DNA of 64,000 nt, from positions 18,420,501 through 18,484,500 of the forward strand of contig CM027385.1 in NCBI GenBank assembly GCA_015680905.1. Direction: 5' to 3'. The notes below the pieces were generated by a model. The model had not been told where the DNA came from, did no database searches, and saw only the letters and a list, made by a program, of their open reading frames with translations. This DNA is from Coptis chinensis (taxonomy: Eukaryota; Streptophyta; Magnoliopsida; Ranunculales; Ranunculaceae). Made by a program: the position numbers and the translations under genes. This document shows positions 22,664-33,081 of this stretch, piece after piece (position 1 is the stretch's first letter; each line of letters begins with the position of its first letter).

Positions 22664-23149
22664 AAATTTAAACGTAGGTAAGTTAAATGCCATCGCCACT
22701 CTCCGTTCTGGCAGAGTGGCTATTAATGCCGTAACTATGCCCATTGATACACCAGTGGTCATTGAAAATGAAACTTTACTAGATACTGAAGATCTTACCA
22801 CAGTAGAGGTACCAGTTAAACTACAACCAAAGAAAAAAATTGCCAAGGTGAAAAATCCTATTGACCCATATGCTAAATATAGAGCGAAACCACTATTTCC
22901 CCATAGACTAGCCATGTTAAAAAGGGATACAAATTTTGATGAGATTAGGGAATTTTGTAAAAATCTAACGATAAACCTACCTTTTCTTGAAGCTATTAAA
23001 AAATTACCACAACATGCTAATTTTATAAAAGAGTTGTTCACTACTAGGCAGAAAACAAACATTCCAAAATATGCCTTTTTAACTAAATAGTTTCCCACTC
23101 TATCTTAACATAATGGAATCATTAAGTACAAGGACCCTGGTCGTCCTAC

Positions 23150-23620
23150 GTACAATGCACCTTAGGGGATATCCACATGACAATTGCTTTATTAGACCTG
23201 GGGGCGAGTGTTAACTTACTCTTTTATTATCAATATAAACAAATAGTTCTACAAGAGATGCAACCAACTAAAATGATGTTACAATTAGCTGATCGTTCGA
23301 TTAAGTATCCTAAGGGTGTCGTTGAAAACGTGCTTGTTAAATTTCAAGATTTTTACTACCCAACCGACTTCATTAACCTCGACACAGAAGTTTCTAACAA
23401 CTCTGTTCCTATCATCTTCGGGCGTCCCTTCTTGGCAACCACCAATGCGCTTATAAACTGCCGTAATGGTTCGATGTCCATGTCCTTTAGGCACCTTTCT
23501 GTTGAGGTGAATGTTTTCAAAATGATGAAACAGTTATCCGATACGACTATCGATGGAGAAGTTAGCATGATCAAGAGCTTAGCTCAAGATTATTTTAACA
23601 ACACATTTCCAGATAATTAG
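23150..23620 (+). pseudogene. Retroelement aspartic protease region
   Basis: The region carries the active-site word LLDLGASVNLL and the later flap and hydrophobic word IIFGRPFLATTNALI, in the order and spacing of Ty3/gypsy pepsin-like proteases, which cut the Gag-Pol product. It is part of the broken Athila-like element at 17755-39606. Confidence 0.9.
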
Positions 23621-26600
23621 ATGCACCAATTCCTTTCCTTCGAAAGTTCTGACTTCGACGATGACTCCTACATAAAGGAAGTCAATGCCCTTTTCGAGTC
23701 TACTCCTATCTTGGACCCTTCTGTAGCTCCATCTTCCAAGTTTGAAGACCTCTTACCTAAACAAGTCTTTACTACTCAAGACGAAGACCCTCCGAAAGCC
23801 GTTCTACCCATTCCTCCTACCCTTGTGCTTAAACCTCTTCCTACTGAGTTGAAATATATCCATCTTGATCTGGATGGTAGTCATCCGGTGATCATATCTT
23901 CTCATTTGTCTGCTGATGAAGAGGCACGTTTGATTAGGGTGATTAGGGAACATCGTTCCGCGATCGGTTGGTCCTTAGACGACATTAAGGGGATTGACCC
24001 TAGCGTATGCACACATGACATACATTTGGAGGATAATGCGAAGACTTCACATGAACCTCAGCATTGCTTAAACCCTGCCATGAAAGAAGTGGTCAAGAAA
24101 GAAGTATTATGGTTACTCGATGCGAGTATCATATATCCCATCTCCGATAGCGAATGGATAAGCCCCATTCATGTATTTCCTAAGAAATCGGGTGTTACCA
24201 TTGTACGTAATGTTGATGGTGAATATGTTTCCACACGAGTTCCTATGAAATAAAGGATCTGCATTGACTACAGACGCTTAAACGACATGACACAAAAGGA
24301 TCACTTTCCTTTACCTTTTATAGATCAGATGCTCGAACGTCTAGTGATAAAACTTAAAATTGAATAGTTTACCTACGAAATGAACGATGAACTCAAAACG
24401 TAAGTAAACTAAAACTTTCTTATGCTGCCTATGTTTATTAAAGATTCTACTCTCAATCCTATGAGATATAGTGGAGTAGGAAGTTCGTTCCACTCCTAGT
24501 CCTTCCGCATGTTAATGTTCTCTACGTATAAGTACTCTTACTCTAAAGTCTAATGAGAGATTTACGTAGTGGCAACTAGACTACGATGCAACTACCCACA
24601 AGATGCAACTAGTCGACTATAAGAACAACTATGGGAATGTTACGTTGATTCTATGATAAGGAGTTAGAGGGGGATTGATTCCACCTTAACTCGACTTAAT
24701 CCTACTAACGACGAATCGTCGTAATCCGAATTTAACTACTTCGCAGAACAATATGGTTATTCCTAATCCCTAATTACACATGGCATTCCTACCAATTCAT
24801 AACTAGCATGTGAATGATTAAACCCATTCTCATGGTGAACTAATCGCTTCTAGAGTGGAAAGGAAATTGCGACGACTCTACGATAATCGGAATCAAGCTT
24901 TCATCAAGGCTTCTCAACCCCCTCTAATGGAGGTTTAGCCGAGAATCATTACGCAATTATTTCCGATTAAATTAAAACTAAACATAATATAAAGAATTGA
25001 AATTTACTAATCTAAATTAAACAATAATTAAAATCTAATTAATAACTAAGAATTGAATAACAAGTAATAAATGAAATCAGATCTAACACAAATGTAAATG
25101 ACAAGAATCGAAATTAACAAACTAGCTATTTTATTAATCAATCTAATTAAGAATAATGATTCTAGAGTTTAGTCTAAAACAAGAATTGGATTTGAAACTA
25201 AACTTAACATAAAGAATTAAATCTAGATCTAGAAGCTATTCTAATGGCTACTTTCTATTCTAAGCTACCTTTATTTTCTAACCTCTTATCTACCCTTATC
25301 TACCCTATCTACCCTATCTACCATTAACCAAGAGTGAAGCTTTGGTTTTTATACATTCAGATCCAAAAATCGTGCATGGGCTTGGAGCCATGTTTTGGGC
25401 CAGAGAATCAGGCCCAAAACCCAATTCTTTTAGTCCAAAAAGGCCTCTTCAGCTGCAGTTGGCTTCAACAGACTTTTCGTCCACTTTTGCTCCTCTGATT
25501 GGGTCAAGGCTTAGATCATTGGAAAGTTCTTTCCGAGCCGGTCGTTTTGACATAAGGTAGGTCCCATTCCGAGGTCTGAGTCCAAAGATACGGCCTTCAG
25601 AAGTTCTGCTGACTTGTGTGCTGTTTCTGCCCGCGCCGACTTTTTAGCTTTTGACCGGGCTTTAGAAAGGTTTTATCTTCTTGAATCTTGGCCTTTAATC
25701 ACAGAACTCCTTAGCAACCGACTTTTGCTTCTTTATCTCCCTAAAGTGGCACATATCTGCACATAATGGACTTTGAAGCCTGGAATGCATAAAAACACGT
25801 AATCAGTGTTAACTCTTAATTATTACTCACATAATTGGTCTAAAAGTATGTCTGTTACAGGGTTAAAACTACAGTTTTGGGCTCTTATCATCTAGCTGGT
25901 TATGTTTATTACTATTTTTTAGATGGCTACTCTGGCTATTTTCAGATCATTATCGATCCTGACGACCAAGACAAGACTACCTTCATATATTATTTTGGAA
26001 CATATGCCTATAAACGAATGCCTTTCGGCATTTGTAATGCTCTTGGTACCTTCCAGCGGTGTATGCTTCATATCTTTAGTGACATGGTGGAGCACTTTAT
26101 GGAAGTTTTCATGGATGATTTATCTATCTATGGAAACTCTTTCAGTGACTGCCTGTCTAACCTTTCCAAGGTGTTGACACGGTGTGAGGAAAATGATCTG
26201 GTTTTAAACTGAGAGAAATGTCATTTTATGGTTAAAAAAAGAATAGCTCTAGGTCATATTGTATATAGTGAGGGCACAGAAGTAGATAAGGCCAAATTAG
26301 ATAAAATAGCGTCTCTACCTATACCACGATAATCCATGACGTTAGAGCCTTTTTAGGCCATGCAGGTTTCTATAGGCATTTTATCAAGGATTTTTCAAAA
26401 TTAGCTAGGCCTTTAACTAATCTGCTTTTTAAAGATGCCATATTTGATTTCAATTATGACTACAAATAGGCTTTTGAAACATTAAAAATCACTTTAACAT
26501 CTGCACCGATTATACAGCCTCCCGATTGGTCTAAACTTTTCGAACTTATGTGTGATGCTAGTAATTATGTTGTTGGTGCGATGTTAGGCCAGAAACTGGA

Positions 26601-26960
26601 TGATAAGTCCATCGTTATTTATTATACTATTAAGAGTTTTAATGATGCTCAAAGAAGTTATACTACTACGGAAAAAAAAAATTAGCTGTGGTTTATGCTT
26701 TATATAAGATCCGTCCTTATTTGGTTGGTTCAAAGACCTTAGTGTACATTGACCATGCAGCTCATAGGTACCTTCTAGCCAAGAAAGATGCTAAACAGAG
26801 ATTGATCTGATGGATCCATCTCCTACAAGAGTTTAATTTAGAAATTAAGGATAAATGAGGGGTCGAAAATGTAGTTGTCGATCACTTATCTAGACTAACC
26901 AATGACAGTGATAGTGACTCTGAGTCCATACCTGATTCTTTCCTTGATGAGCACCTTTAT
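23621..26960 (+). pseudogene. Reverse transcriptase and RNase H region, split by a solo LTR
   Basis: Upstream part (to 24339): the pre-RT linker, the IGWSLDDIKGIDPSVCTH word and the SEWISPIHVFPKKSG entry to the RT fold, characteristic of Athila. Downstream part (from about 25896): the FLDGYSGYFQI block, MPFGICNALGTFQRCM and the catalytic VFMDDLSIYG, then the thumb and an RNase H-type segment to about 26960. The reading is separated by the inverted solo LTR at 24345-25890. Fossil. Confidence 0.9.
24345..25890 (-). mobile_element. Solo LTR of the same Athila-like family, inverted, inside RT
   Basis: The sequence opens TGATAAAACTT and ends GGGCTCTTATCA. Reverse-complemented, it matches the host element's LTRs along its length (for example CCAAAACTGTAGTTTTAACC and the TATCTTTGGACTCAGACCTC region). 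It is flanked by the exact 5-bp duplication TCTAG (24340-24344 and 25891-25895). At 1,546 bp it is longer than the host LTRs, so it is another subfamily copy. It records an insertion of a full relative followed by LTR-LTR recombination. Confidence 0.93.
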
Positions 26961-26999
26961 TCTATTTTTTCTGCACCTTGGTATGCCAACATTGTGAAT

Positions 27000-28330
27000 T
27001 TCTTAGCTTCTGATATTATTCCTGATGTTTGGTCAAAAAGTGAACGTAAGAAATTTTTAGCTAGAGTTAAGTTATACTACTAGGATGAGCCCTACCTTTT
27101 TAAGTATTGTGCAGATCAGATTATTCATCGTTGTATTCCCCAGTGAGAATATAATGAGGTTTTATCCTTTTGCCATGACAAAGCATGTGGTGGCAATTTT
27201 AGTGGTATAAAAACGGAAGCTAAAGTTCTTCAATGTGGTTTTTATTGGCCTAATTGGCCTACCCTTTTTAAAGATGCCCAAAGTACACTGCAGGATGTGT
27301 GTTTGTTGCCAACAACTTGGGCGTATCACTAAACGTAATATGATGCCTTTAAATCCCATTATAGTAGTAGAAATTTTTTATGTATGGAGCATTGATTTCA
27401 TGGGTCCTTATCCTGTTTTCCATGGTTTTATTTATATTCTTGTTACCGTGGACTACGTTTCCAAATGGATAGAGGCCATGGCTTGTCGTAGCAATGACCA
27501 TACGACAATTGTGTTTTTCGTTAAAGAATACATTTTCTCTCGTTTTGGCATCCCTAAAGCCATCATTAGGGATGACGGAATGCATTTTTTCAATGGAGTT
27601 GTTGCTTCTTTAGTTAAGAAATACAGAGTTACCCATAAGGTAGTAACTCCTTATTATCCCCAAACTAGTCTCTCATAAGGAAATTAAAAAAATATTAGAA
27701 ACGAAAGTCAATCCTGATTGGAAAGATTGGTCTAAGCGTCTAACAGATGTTTTATGGGCGTATCAGACAACTTTTAAAACTCCTATAGGAATGTCTCCCT
27801 TTAGACTTGTGTTTGGAACTTGTCACTTGCCTGTTGAATTGGAGCATCGTGCTATGTGGGCTATAAAAAGCCTAAACTTTAATATTGATGAGGCGGATAT
27901 TAAGCGCAAATTGCAATTAAATGAGCTTGAAGAAATTTGTAGCGATTCTTATGATCTCGCGAAGGATTATAAAGCTAACATGGAACGTGTTCATGATAAA
28001 TAGATTTTGCGTGAAGAGTTTGTAGTTGGTCAAAAGATTTTGCTTTACAACTCACGTTTGCATATTTTTCAGGGGAAATTAAAAACCATTGGTCTGGTCC
28101 TTTTCTGATTACTGAAGTCACCCCTCATGGGGAAATCACCTTGGTAAATCCCAAGGACAACAGTACCTTTCAAGTCAATGTCCAACGTTTAAAACATTTT
28201 CAAGAGTTAAGGTCCCGAGATGTGGAGAATGTCCTTTTACAGGACCTTGTCTATGAAGACAGACCTTTGATGTTTGGTGTACTTCCTTTCATTTCTATAT
28301 ATATTGGTAGTGCACCATTAAGGTAACCAG
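27000..28330 (+). pseudogene. Retroelement integrase region
   Basis: Contains the HHCC-type zinc-binding segment (about 27120-27330), the catalytic core with WSIDFMGPYP and ILVTVDYVSKWIEA (about 27390-27480), the FGIPKAIIRDDG word at about 27545, the MSPFRLVFG word at 27791, and a C-terminal part to about 28320. Integrase after RNase H is the Ty3/gypsy order. Part of the broken element at 17755-39606. Confidence 0.9.
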
Positions 28331-29190
28331 TCTCTCCCTTTGGAGTGTGTGGCTATAACTATCGGATCATAAGTCCACATGTAATGTAATTCACGTTTTC
28401 CACTCTTGCATGTTTCTCGTTTTTGAGTCGTGCTTCTCTATGGAGTGATTTACGGCCTTATTGCTTTATTGTTTTATTTTATATTAAACCTTATTCATAA
28501 AAAGTAAAAAAATTAAAAACCCAATAAACATTAGTCTAGTAAAACTCAGGAATCTGACTTTAAAAGACCTACATTTTAAAACAAATTTTATAAACCCTGT
28601 TTTCAAAAATTTGTTTCGGGGTGGGGTGTTTGGTCTTTCTATTCTTAATCGCTCAACTTCCTATTCTTGTTGATTATTTCGTTTAATCGTACTTTGATTC
28701 GGGTTGACACTATCTATGAATTTAGATTTCTTACGATCACAAAACTTATGTCATTCACGTATTTTGAGACGTTTTCCATATCCTCATGTGTTAATCACGG
28801 TTAGATTTCAGTTTTTTATAGATCATTGGATTGTATTTTCTCTGCTGATTATTTTCATAGATCATTTGCCAAAATCGGACAGTTAACAAATCGGGAATTT
28901 TAGTTTTAAGTTATACGAGGCATAAGACATGATGGGTATTCCGGATTTGTTTTGGGCTTGGGCCCAAAAATTAAAACCCTACGAGGTCACGTGCCATGCA
29001 CATGACTCCCTATTTTAAAAGACCATGCATTTTTTTTCTTCCTTTCTTCTTCCTCACCTCCATGAACATCGCCTGAACTTTGCCAGATTAGAGCGCACAC
29101 CCCCTTGTATACAGGCCATATTAAGCGCGCCCGCACCCCACCTCCACACAACTACCCTTCCAATTTCAACTGAGTTATTTTTTCACTCTC
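28330..29190 (+). other. Post-pol non-coding part of the Athila-like element
   Basis: No coding frame is recognisable. Its first part, around GCACCATTAAGGTAACCAG (28311) and TATGGAGTG (28440), has a clear relative at 60783-60925 in the second element. GC-rich module 3 lies at 29091-29138. Confidence 0.6.
29091..29138 (+). repeat. Paired GC-rich module 3
   Basis: GAGCGCACACCCCC (29091-29104), 18 AT-rich bases, then AAGCGCGCCCGCACCC (29123-29138). Same layout as the modules at 19344 and 19487. Confidence 0.8.
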
Positions 29191-30467
29191 CTACACCTTA
29201 ACCATCACCACAATTTTCGATTCCATATCTAATTGCCTCTTAGAACCCCAAAAATCCTTCCAAAACAAATTTTTTCCAGTGCACAGTTTGCACCCTTCTT
29301 CAATATCGAAATGCGTATTAGGAAGTGGGAAGGGTTGTGGTATTTTGCTGATGATTTTTATCACCCTGATTTGGCGTTCTCTTTTTACAAGAAGAGGGAG
29401 ATTAGTAATCGTAAGATTGTACTGGATGTGAATGGTAGTCGTAAGGAGTTGACTACAACAGTGTTGGGTGAGATTAATGGCATTGAGGAAAGAGACATTG
29501 TAGTCACCATGTAGGAATCTTATCTTGGGGGTATCGGTACTTTGATGACGGAGACGGTGTTGGAAGGACGTTACAATCTTGGGTTGCATTGTGTTCGTCA
29601 GTCGTCTCTGAGAATAAACCAACTAGCAGGGCTCAGTAGGTTGGAAGGAATGTTATTACCACCACAAAAGCCAGTGACATAAATTTGAGTTGTCTACACA
29701 TTCTTTGGACCCTTCAGCACAAAAGGTATGGGTTTTGCATCCTCAAATTTTTATTAAATGAGATTATAGCAGTTGGCCAATTTACCGCAGCTTTCCCTGC
29801 GTTGATCACAAAGATTATGTAGTATTGGGGATGTGTTCTGGAATCTAGTCAGGTTAAGTTGATGTAGCATGAGAATGCACATATTTATCAGGAGTGTATT
29901 AAAAAGGAGTAGAATTTGCCTGAAGTTTTAGTTGCTGAGATAGAATCGGAGGAGGAGGAAGAAGATGCAGCATGTTTTGATACAGGAGCCTTGGAAAGGG
30001 TTACTACGGATATAACCCGTTTTTCATTAATTTATCGTGGCCTGTGATCTCTCCATAACTAGTATGAGATGATTCGAACAGGCCAACATTCTCTTAGTGA
30101 CCTCTGTTAGGCCATCTAAACTAGGGAAGGGACCATTATCCGTAACCAAGATAAGATTAAGCAAAATATTCAGTTGCTCGGTGATAGTCACCAGGATCTC
30201 CAAGCTAACATGGAGACTCTCGCTCATACTCATAATGATCATTGGGAAGCCATGGATATTTTAATGGAACAACAGTACACGTTTCAAGACGAAGTTTTAC
30301 GACACCTGCCACCTCATGCCTCAAGGGTTAGAAGCATTCAGATTACTATTTTGATTCCATTCTTGAAAACATATAGGTTTGGTGCTGGAGTTTTCTCTCG
30401 GCTATTTCTATTTTGGTTTTAGAAGCCTTTTTCTTATTCCATCTCTTTCCTTATCAATTTGGGAACC

Positions 30468-30539
30468 TTTGTTTAAGAAACTTGTGTTCTATAAATACAT
30501 GGCGCCATGTATTTATAGAACACAAGTTTCTTAAACAAA
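30468..30539. repeat. Perfect 72-bp spacerless palindrome
   Basis: Arms of 36 bp (TTTGTTTAAGAAACTTGTGT... to ...GGC and its exact reverse complement) meet at GGCGCC (30501-30506) with no loop and no mismatch. Checked base by base. The next outer pair does not match. It lies between the two env-like tracts of the retroelement, 50 bp before GC-rich module 4. Confidence 0.97.
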
Positions 30540-30589
30540 CCCCATGTACTTCACTCTGCACCTCTCAAATTCATATCACAACTCTTGCT

Positions 30590-30723
30590 CAGGGCGCAAA
30601 CGCCCTTATATGGCATTAACATAGAGAGCACCCGCGCTGTAATCCAGTATCGCAGAATTTTCTTTTGTCAGAAGAGAGCGTGCTCACCCTTTGACATAAG
30701 CCGTTCCGAACGCGCTCGCGCCC
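30590..30723 (+). repeat. Paired GC-rich modules 4 and 5
   Basis: CAGGGCGCAAACGCCC (30590-30605), 18 bases, GAGAGCACCCGCGCTG (30624-30639); then GAGCGTGCTCACCC (30676-30689), 18 bases, GAACGCGCTCGCGCCC (30708-30723). Same paired layout as modules 1-3, more diverged. Confidence 0.8.
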
Positions 30724-31924
30724 TTACTTTAACATACATCCAATTCTTTTTTCTGGGGTTTTCTATAGTCACTTCTAGGAGTTCAGTAGTGTGTTTGTTT
30801 TCTATGAAATCTCCTCAAATAATATCGGAGAAGTCCTTTGAAGAATTGCTATAGAGTGACACCTTTGAGTTCTGCTACCGCAACATGATTGTGCAGTTAG
30901 GATGGCATCCTCTAATCGCAAGTGCTGATGAATCTTATTCTCCTATACTTACTGCTTATTTTTAAGATAATTGTAGGTTTTTTTATCGACCAGATGGGGA
31001 ACAAGTGTTCTCTATCACAATCAATGATGAAACAATAGATTTACGCAAGTTTTTGTTAGCCTATGCTATTGGACTTTCTATGCATGCTGCCCAAGACTCA
31101 TGGGGCTATATGTCTAATAATGTGTACATCTACAATTATGATAATTTCGATGAGACCTATGGAGCGGGGATTTTTGGTGTAGAGGACCAAGGGCAATATA
31201 ACGTAGCCCTTGGTAGCTTGTCCCTTAACTTAGGCATTATTATGTTCTTTATTATGTTGAATATTTTAGGGGAATGACATTTTTCTTCTCTAAATAAAGC
31301 CACTTGTGACGTCTTCCTTACTCTAGCTGAGGGACATATGTTGTATGACTTTCCCCAGACCTTAGTGTCTAGCTTAGCACGAGCCCATAGTTTGAAGCAT
31401 AAGTACCTTTTTATGCCTGTCTTGGTTTGCCACATAATGCTATGTTTCTTTCCTGAGTTCTATACCTGTTTCATGGATTGGGTCGGGGTTGACGTTATGC
31501 GACCCACCAATTGCATTGTACGTTCTTTTCATGCTACAATTTGGCCGGGGTGGTGGCTACAACCTCATTTGGTTTTCCTTTACACCCCATCAGGCCAAGT
31601 GGAGCTTAACAAGTTAGAAAAAGTAGATGATAAATGGCGTGAGGCCTGGCAGATTATCATGGCTTGGCAGGATGCAAAGGAACCTCACTTCTTTATAAGA
31701 TGGGAGGACAACGCTTAGTGTTAGATATAAGGTAAGTTTTACTTTATGTTAATGTCTGCTTATGTCCCAAGCAATTTAATTATTTTTATTCCCATAACGG
31801 GTGGAACTTATATAGGAGTTGCATCTGTTTTTCTTTACCTATTTTAGTATGTTCTAAATTTGTTTTGCAAGTGCTCTAAAATTTTAACGCGTTTCCATAG
31901 TATTTTCTATCCTTCTTATTTCTA

Positions 31925-31965
31925 TACTTTGAGGACAAAGCATGTTTTTGTTTGGGGGTGGCATA
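31925..31965 (+). other. Internal polypurine-like block with GAGGACAAAG motif
   Basis: ACTTTGAGGACAAAGCATG followed by TTTGGGGGTGG at 31951-31961. The same pair of motifs stands just before the 3' LTR (GCTTGAGGACAAGC at about 38202, TTTGGGGTTGGTTT to 38236). It recurs in the second element at about 62708-62747. The element therefore has a second PPT-like block far upstream of its real one. Confidence 0.7.
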
Positions 31966-32043
31966 GAAACACGCGGAATTTAAGACACCTATTAGGATAT
32001 ATATATGTAAAATATGCATTTTGCTTTCTAGTAAAAATAAAAA

Positions 32044-32707
32044 GAGTTTATGACTATTTAGTACCATGTACTTTCATTGTTTTTCCTAAATGGTACATGT
32101 ATTTTTTTTCTCGCCTATTCGTACCACGAACTCTCAATTTGTTTCACTTTAGTACCTCAGTCTCTTTTCCGTCCAATTTCGTTAACGGTGTTAGCGAGCT
32201 CACGTGAACGGTATTTTTTTTTTTTTTTTTTTTTGGAATAATCTTTTTAATCAATCTTAAAAATTTACATGAATAGTGTGTTTTTTTTTTGGAATAATCT
32301 TTAATCAATCTTAAAAATTTCAGTGAACAATGTTTTTTTTTTGTAATAATCTTTAATCAATCTTAAAAATTTACGTGAACAGTGGGTTTTTTTTTTTGTA
32401 ATAATCTTTAATCAATCTTAAAAATTTATGTGAATAGTGTTTTTTTGTAATAATCTTAAAAATTTACGTGAATAGTGTGTTTTTTTAAAGAATTAATTTT
32501 TAAGATTGATTAAAGATTATTACAAAAAAAAATAAAAAATTGTTCCCGTGAGCTCGCTAACGCCGTTAGTGAAATTGGACGGAAAAGATACTGAGGTATT
32601 AAATTGAAACAAATTGAGAGTTCGTGGTACAAATAGGTGAGAAAAAAAGTACAGGTACCATTTAGGAAAAAAAATGAAAGTATGTGGTACTAAATAGTCA
32701 TAAACTC
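32044..32707. mobile_element. MULE-type MITE with long inverted repeats and tandem-repeat core
   Basis: The ends GAGTTTATGACTATTTAGTA (32044) and its inverse (to 32707) open inverted repeats of about 165 bp. The 9-bp target duplication AAATAAAAA is exact (32035-32043 and 32708-32716). The core (about 32203-32490) holds five to six tandem copies of a 40-65-bp unit: GTGAACAGTG, a T-run, GTAATAATC, TTTAATCAATC, TTAAAAATTTAC. One unit is inverted at about 32485-32530. No coding capacity. Confidence 0.92.
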
Positions 32708-33081
32708 AAATAAAAATTTAAGGCACCACATAATAATATTGGTATTGTTTCTTTTTCTGTGATGATAGTAGTCTAAAAGTTTTACTTTAGCTCTTAAATT
32801 AAAATAGTTTTTAGAAACTTAGGTTAACATATCGGTAATAGTCATTGCATCTTTCCATAAATATATTGCATGAGTATCTATGTTTGTATTGCCAGTAAGT
32901 TTTTGAAATCTAGGCTAGAATACTTATTCTACAAATCCTGTGAGAATATAGCCTAAAAGCCTTATATGAGTGAAATATCTGAGTAATGGCATAAGGAGAA
33001 GTAAATTCCAAATAGAGAAATCACACGTCTACTTGCTTGATCACTATACCATATCCTAAGCGAGAATTCAAGCCCTTTTTC

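Larger units (their letters stand above)
19880..23100 (+). pseudogene. Gag region of the Athila-like element (interrupted by a MULE)
   Basis: The region contains a Ty3/gypsy retrotransposon gag domain (about 20090-20450; ADKATSWLTAQTP and FHQNPHESFLEAWNRYTDLL are typical words), a low-complexity Asn-rich stretch near 20900-21000, and the distal gag part after 22673. The nucleocapsid and matrix roles are known for the family. It is a broken fossil, split by the MULE insertion at 21236-22663. Confidence 0.85.
29230..31720 (+). pseudogene. Env-like / third-ORF region of the Athila-like element
   Basis: Downstream of integrase, where Athila elements carry an extra env-like reading region, are two plus-strand coding-looking tracts. 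One (about 29311-30340) includes MRIRKWEGLWYFADDFYHPD, an acidic ESEEEEEDA run, and a coiled-coil-like LLGDSHQDLQANMETLAHTH. The other (about 30810-31718) includes RKFLLAYAIGLSMHAAQDSW and MAWQDAKEPHFFIRWEDN. The env role in Athila is proposed from position in the literature and is not proven by this sequence. Both tracts are broken. Confidence 0.55.

Noticed and set aside
22640-23098. Long minus-strand open frame
   Set aside because: It is the antisense of the retroelement gag region, which reads sensibly on the plus strand.
31860-32207. Plus-strand frame of 115 codons
   Set aside because: It spans the internal polypurine-like block and runs into the MITE inverted repeat, so it is composite noise.
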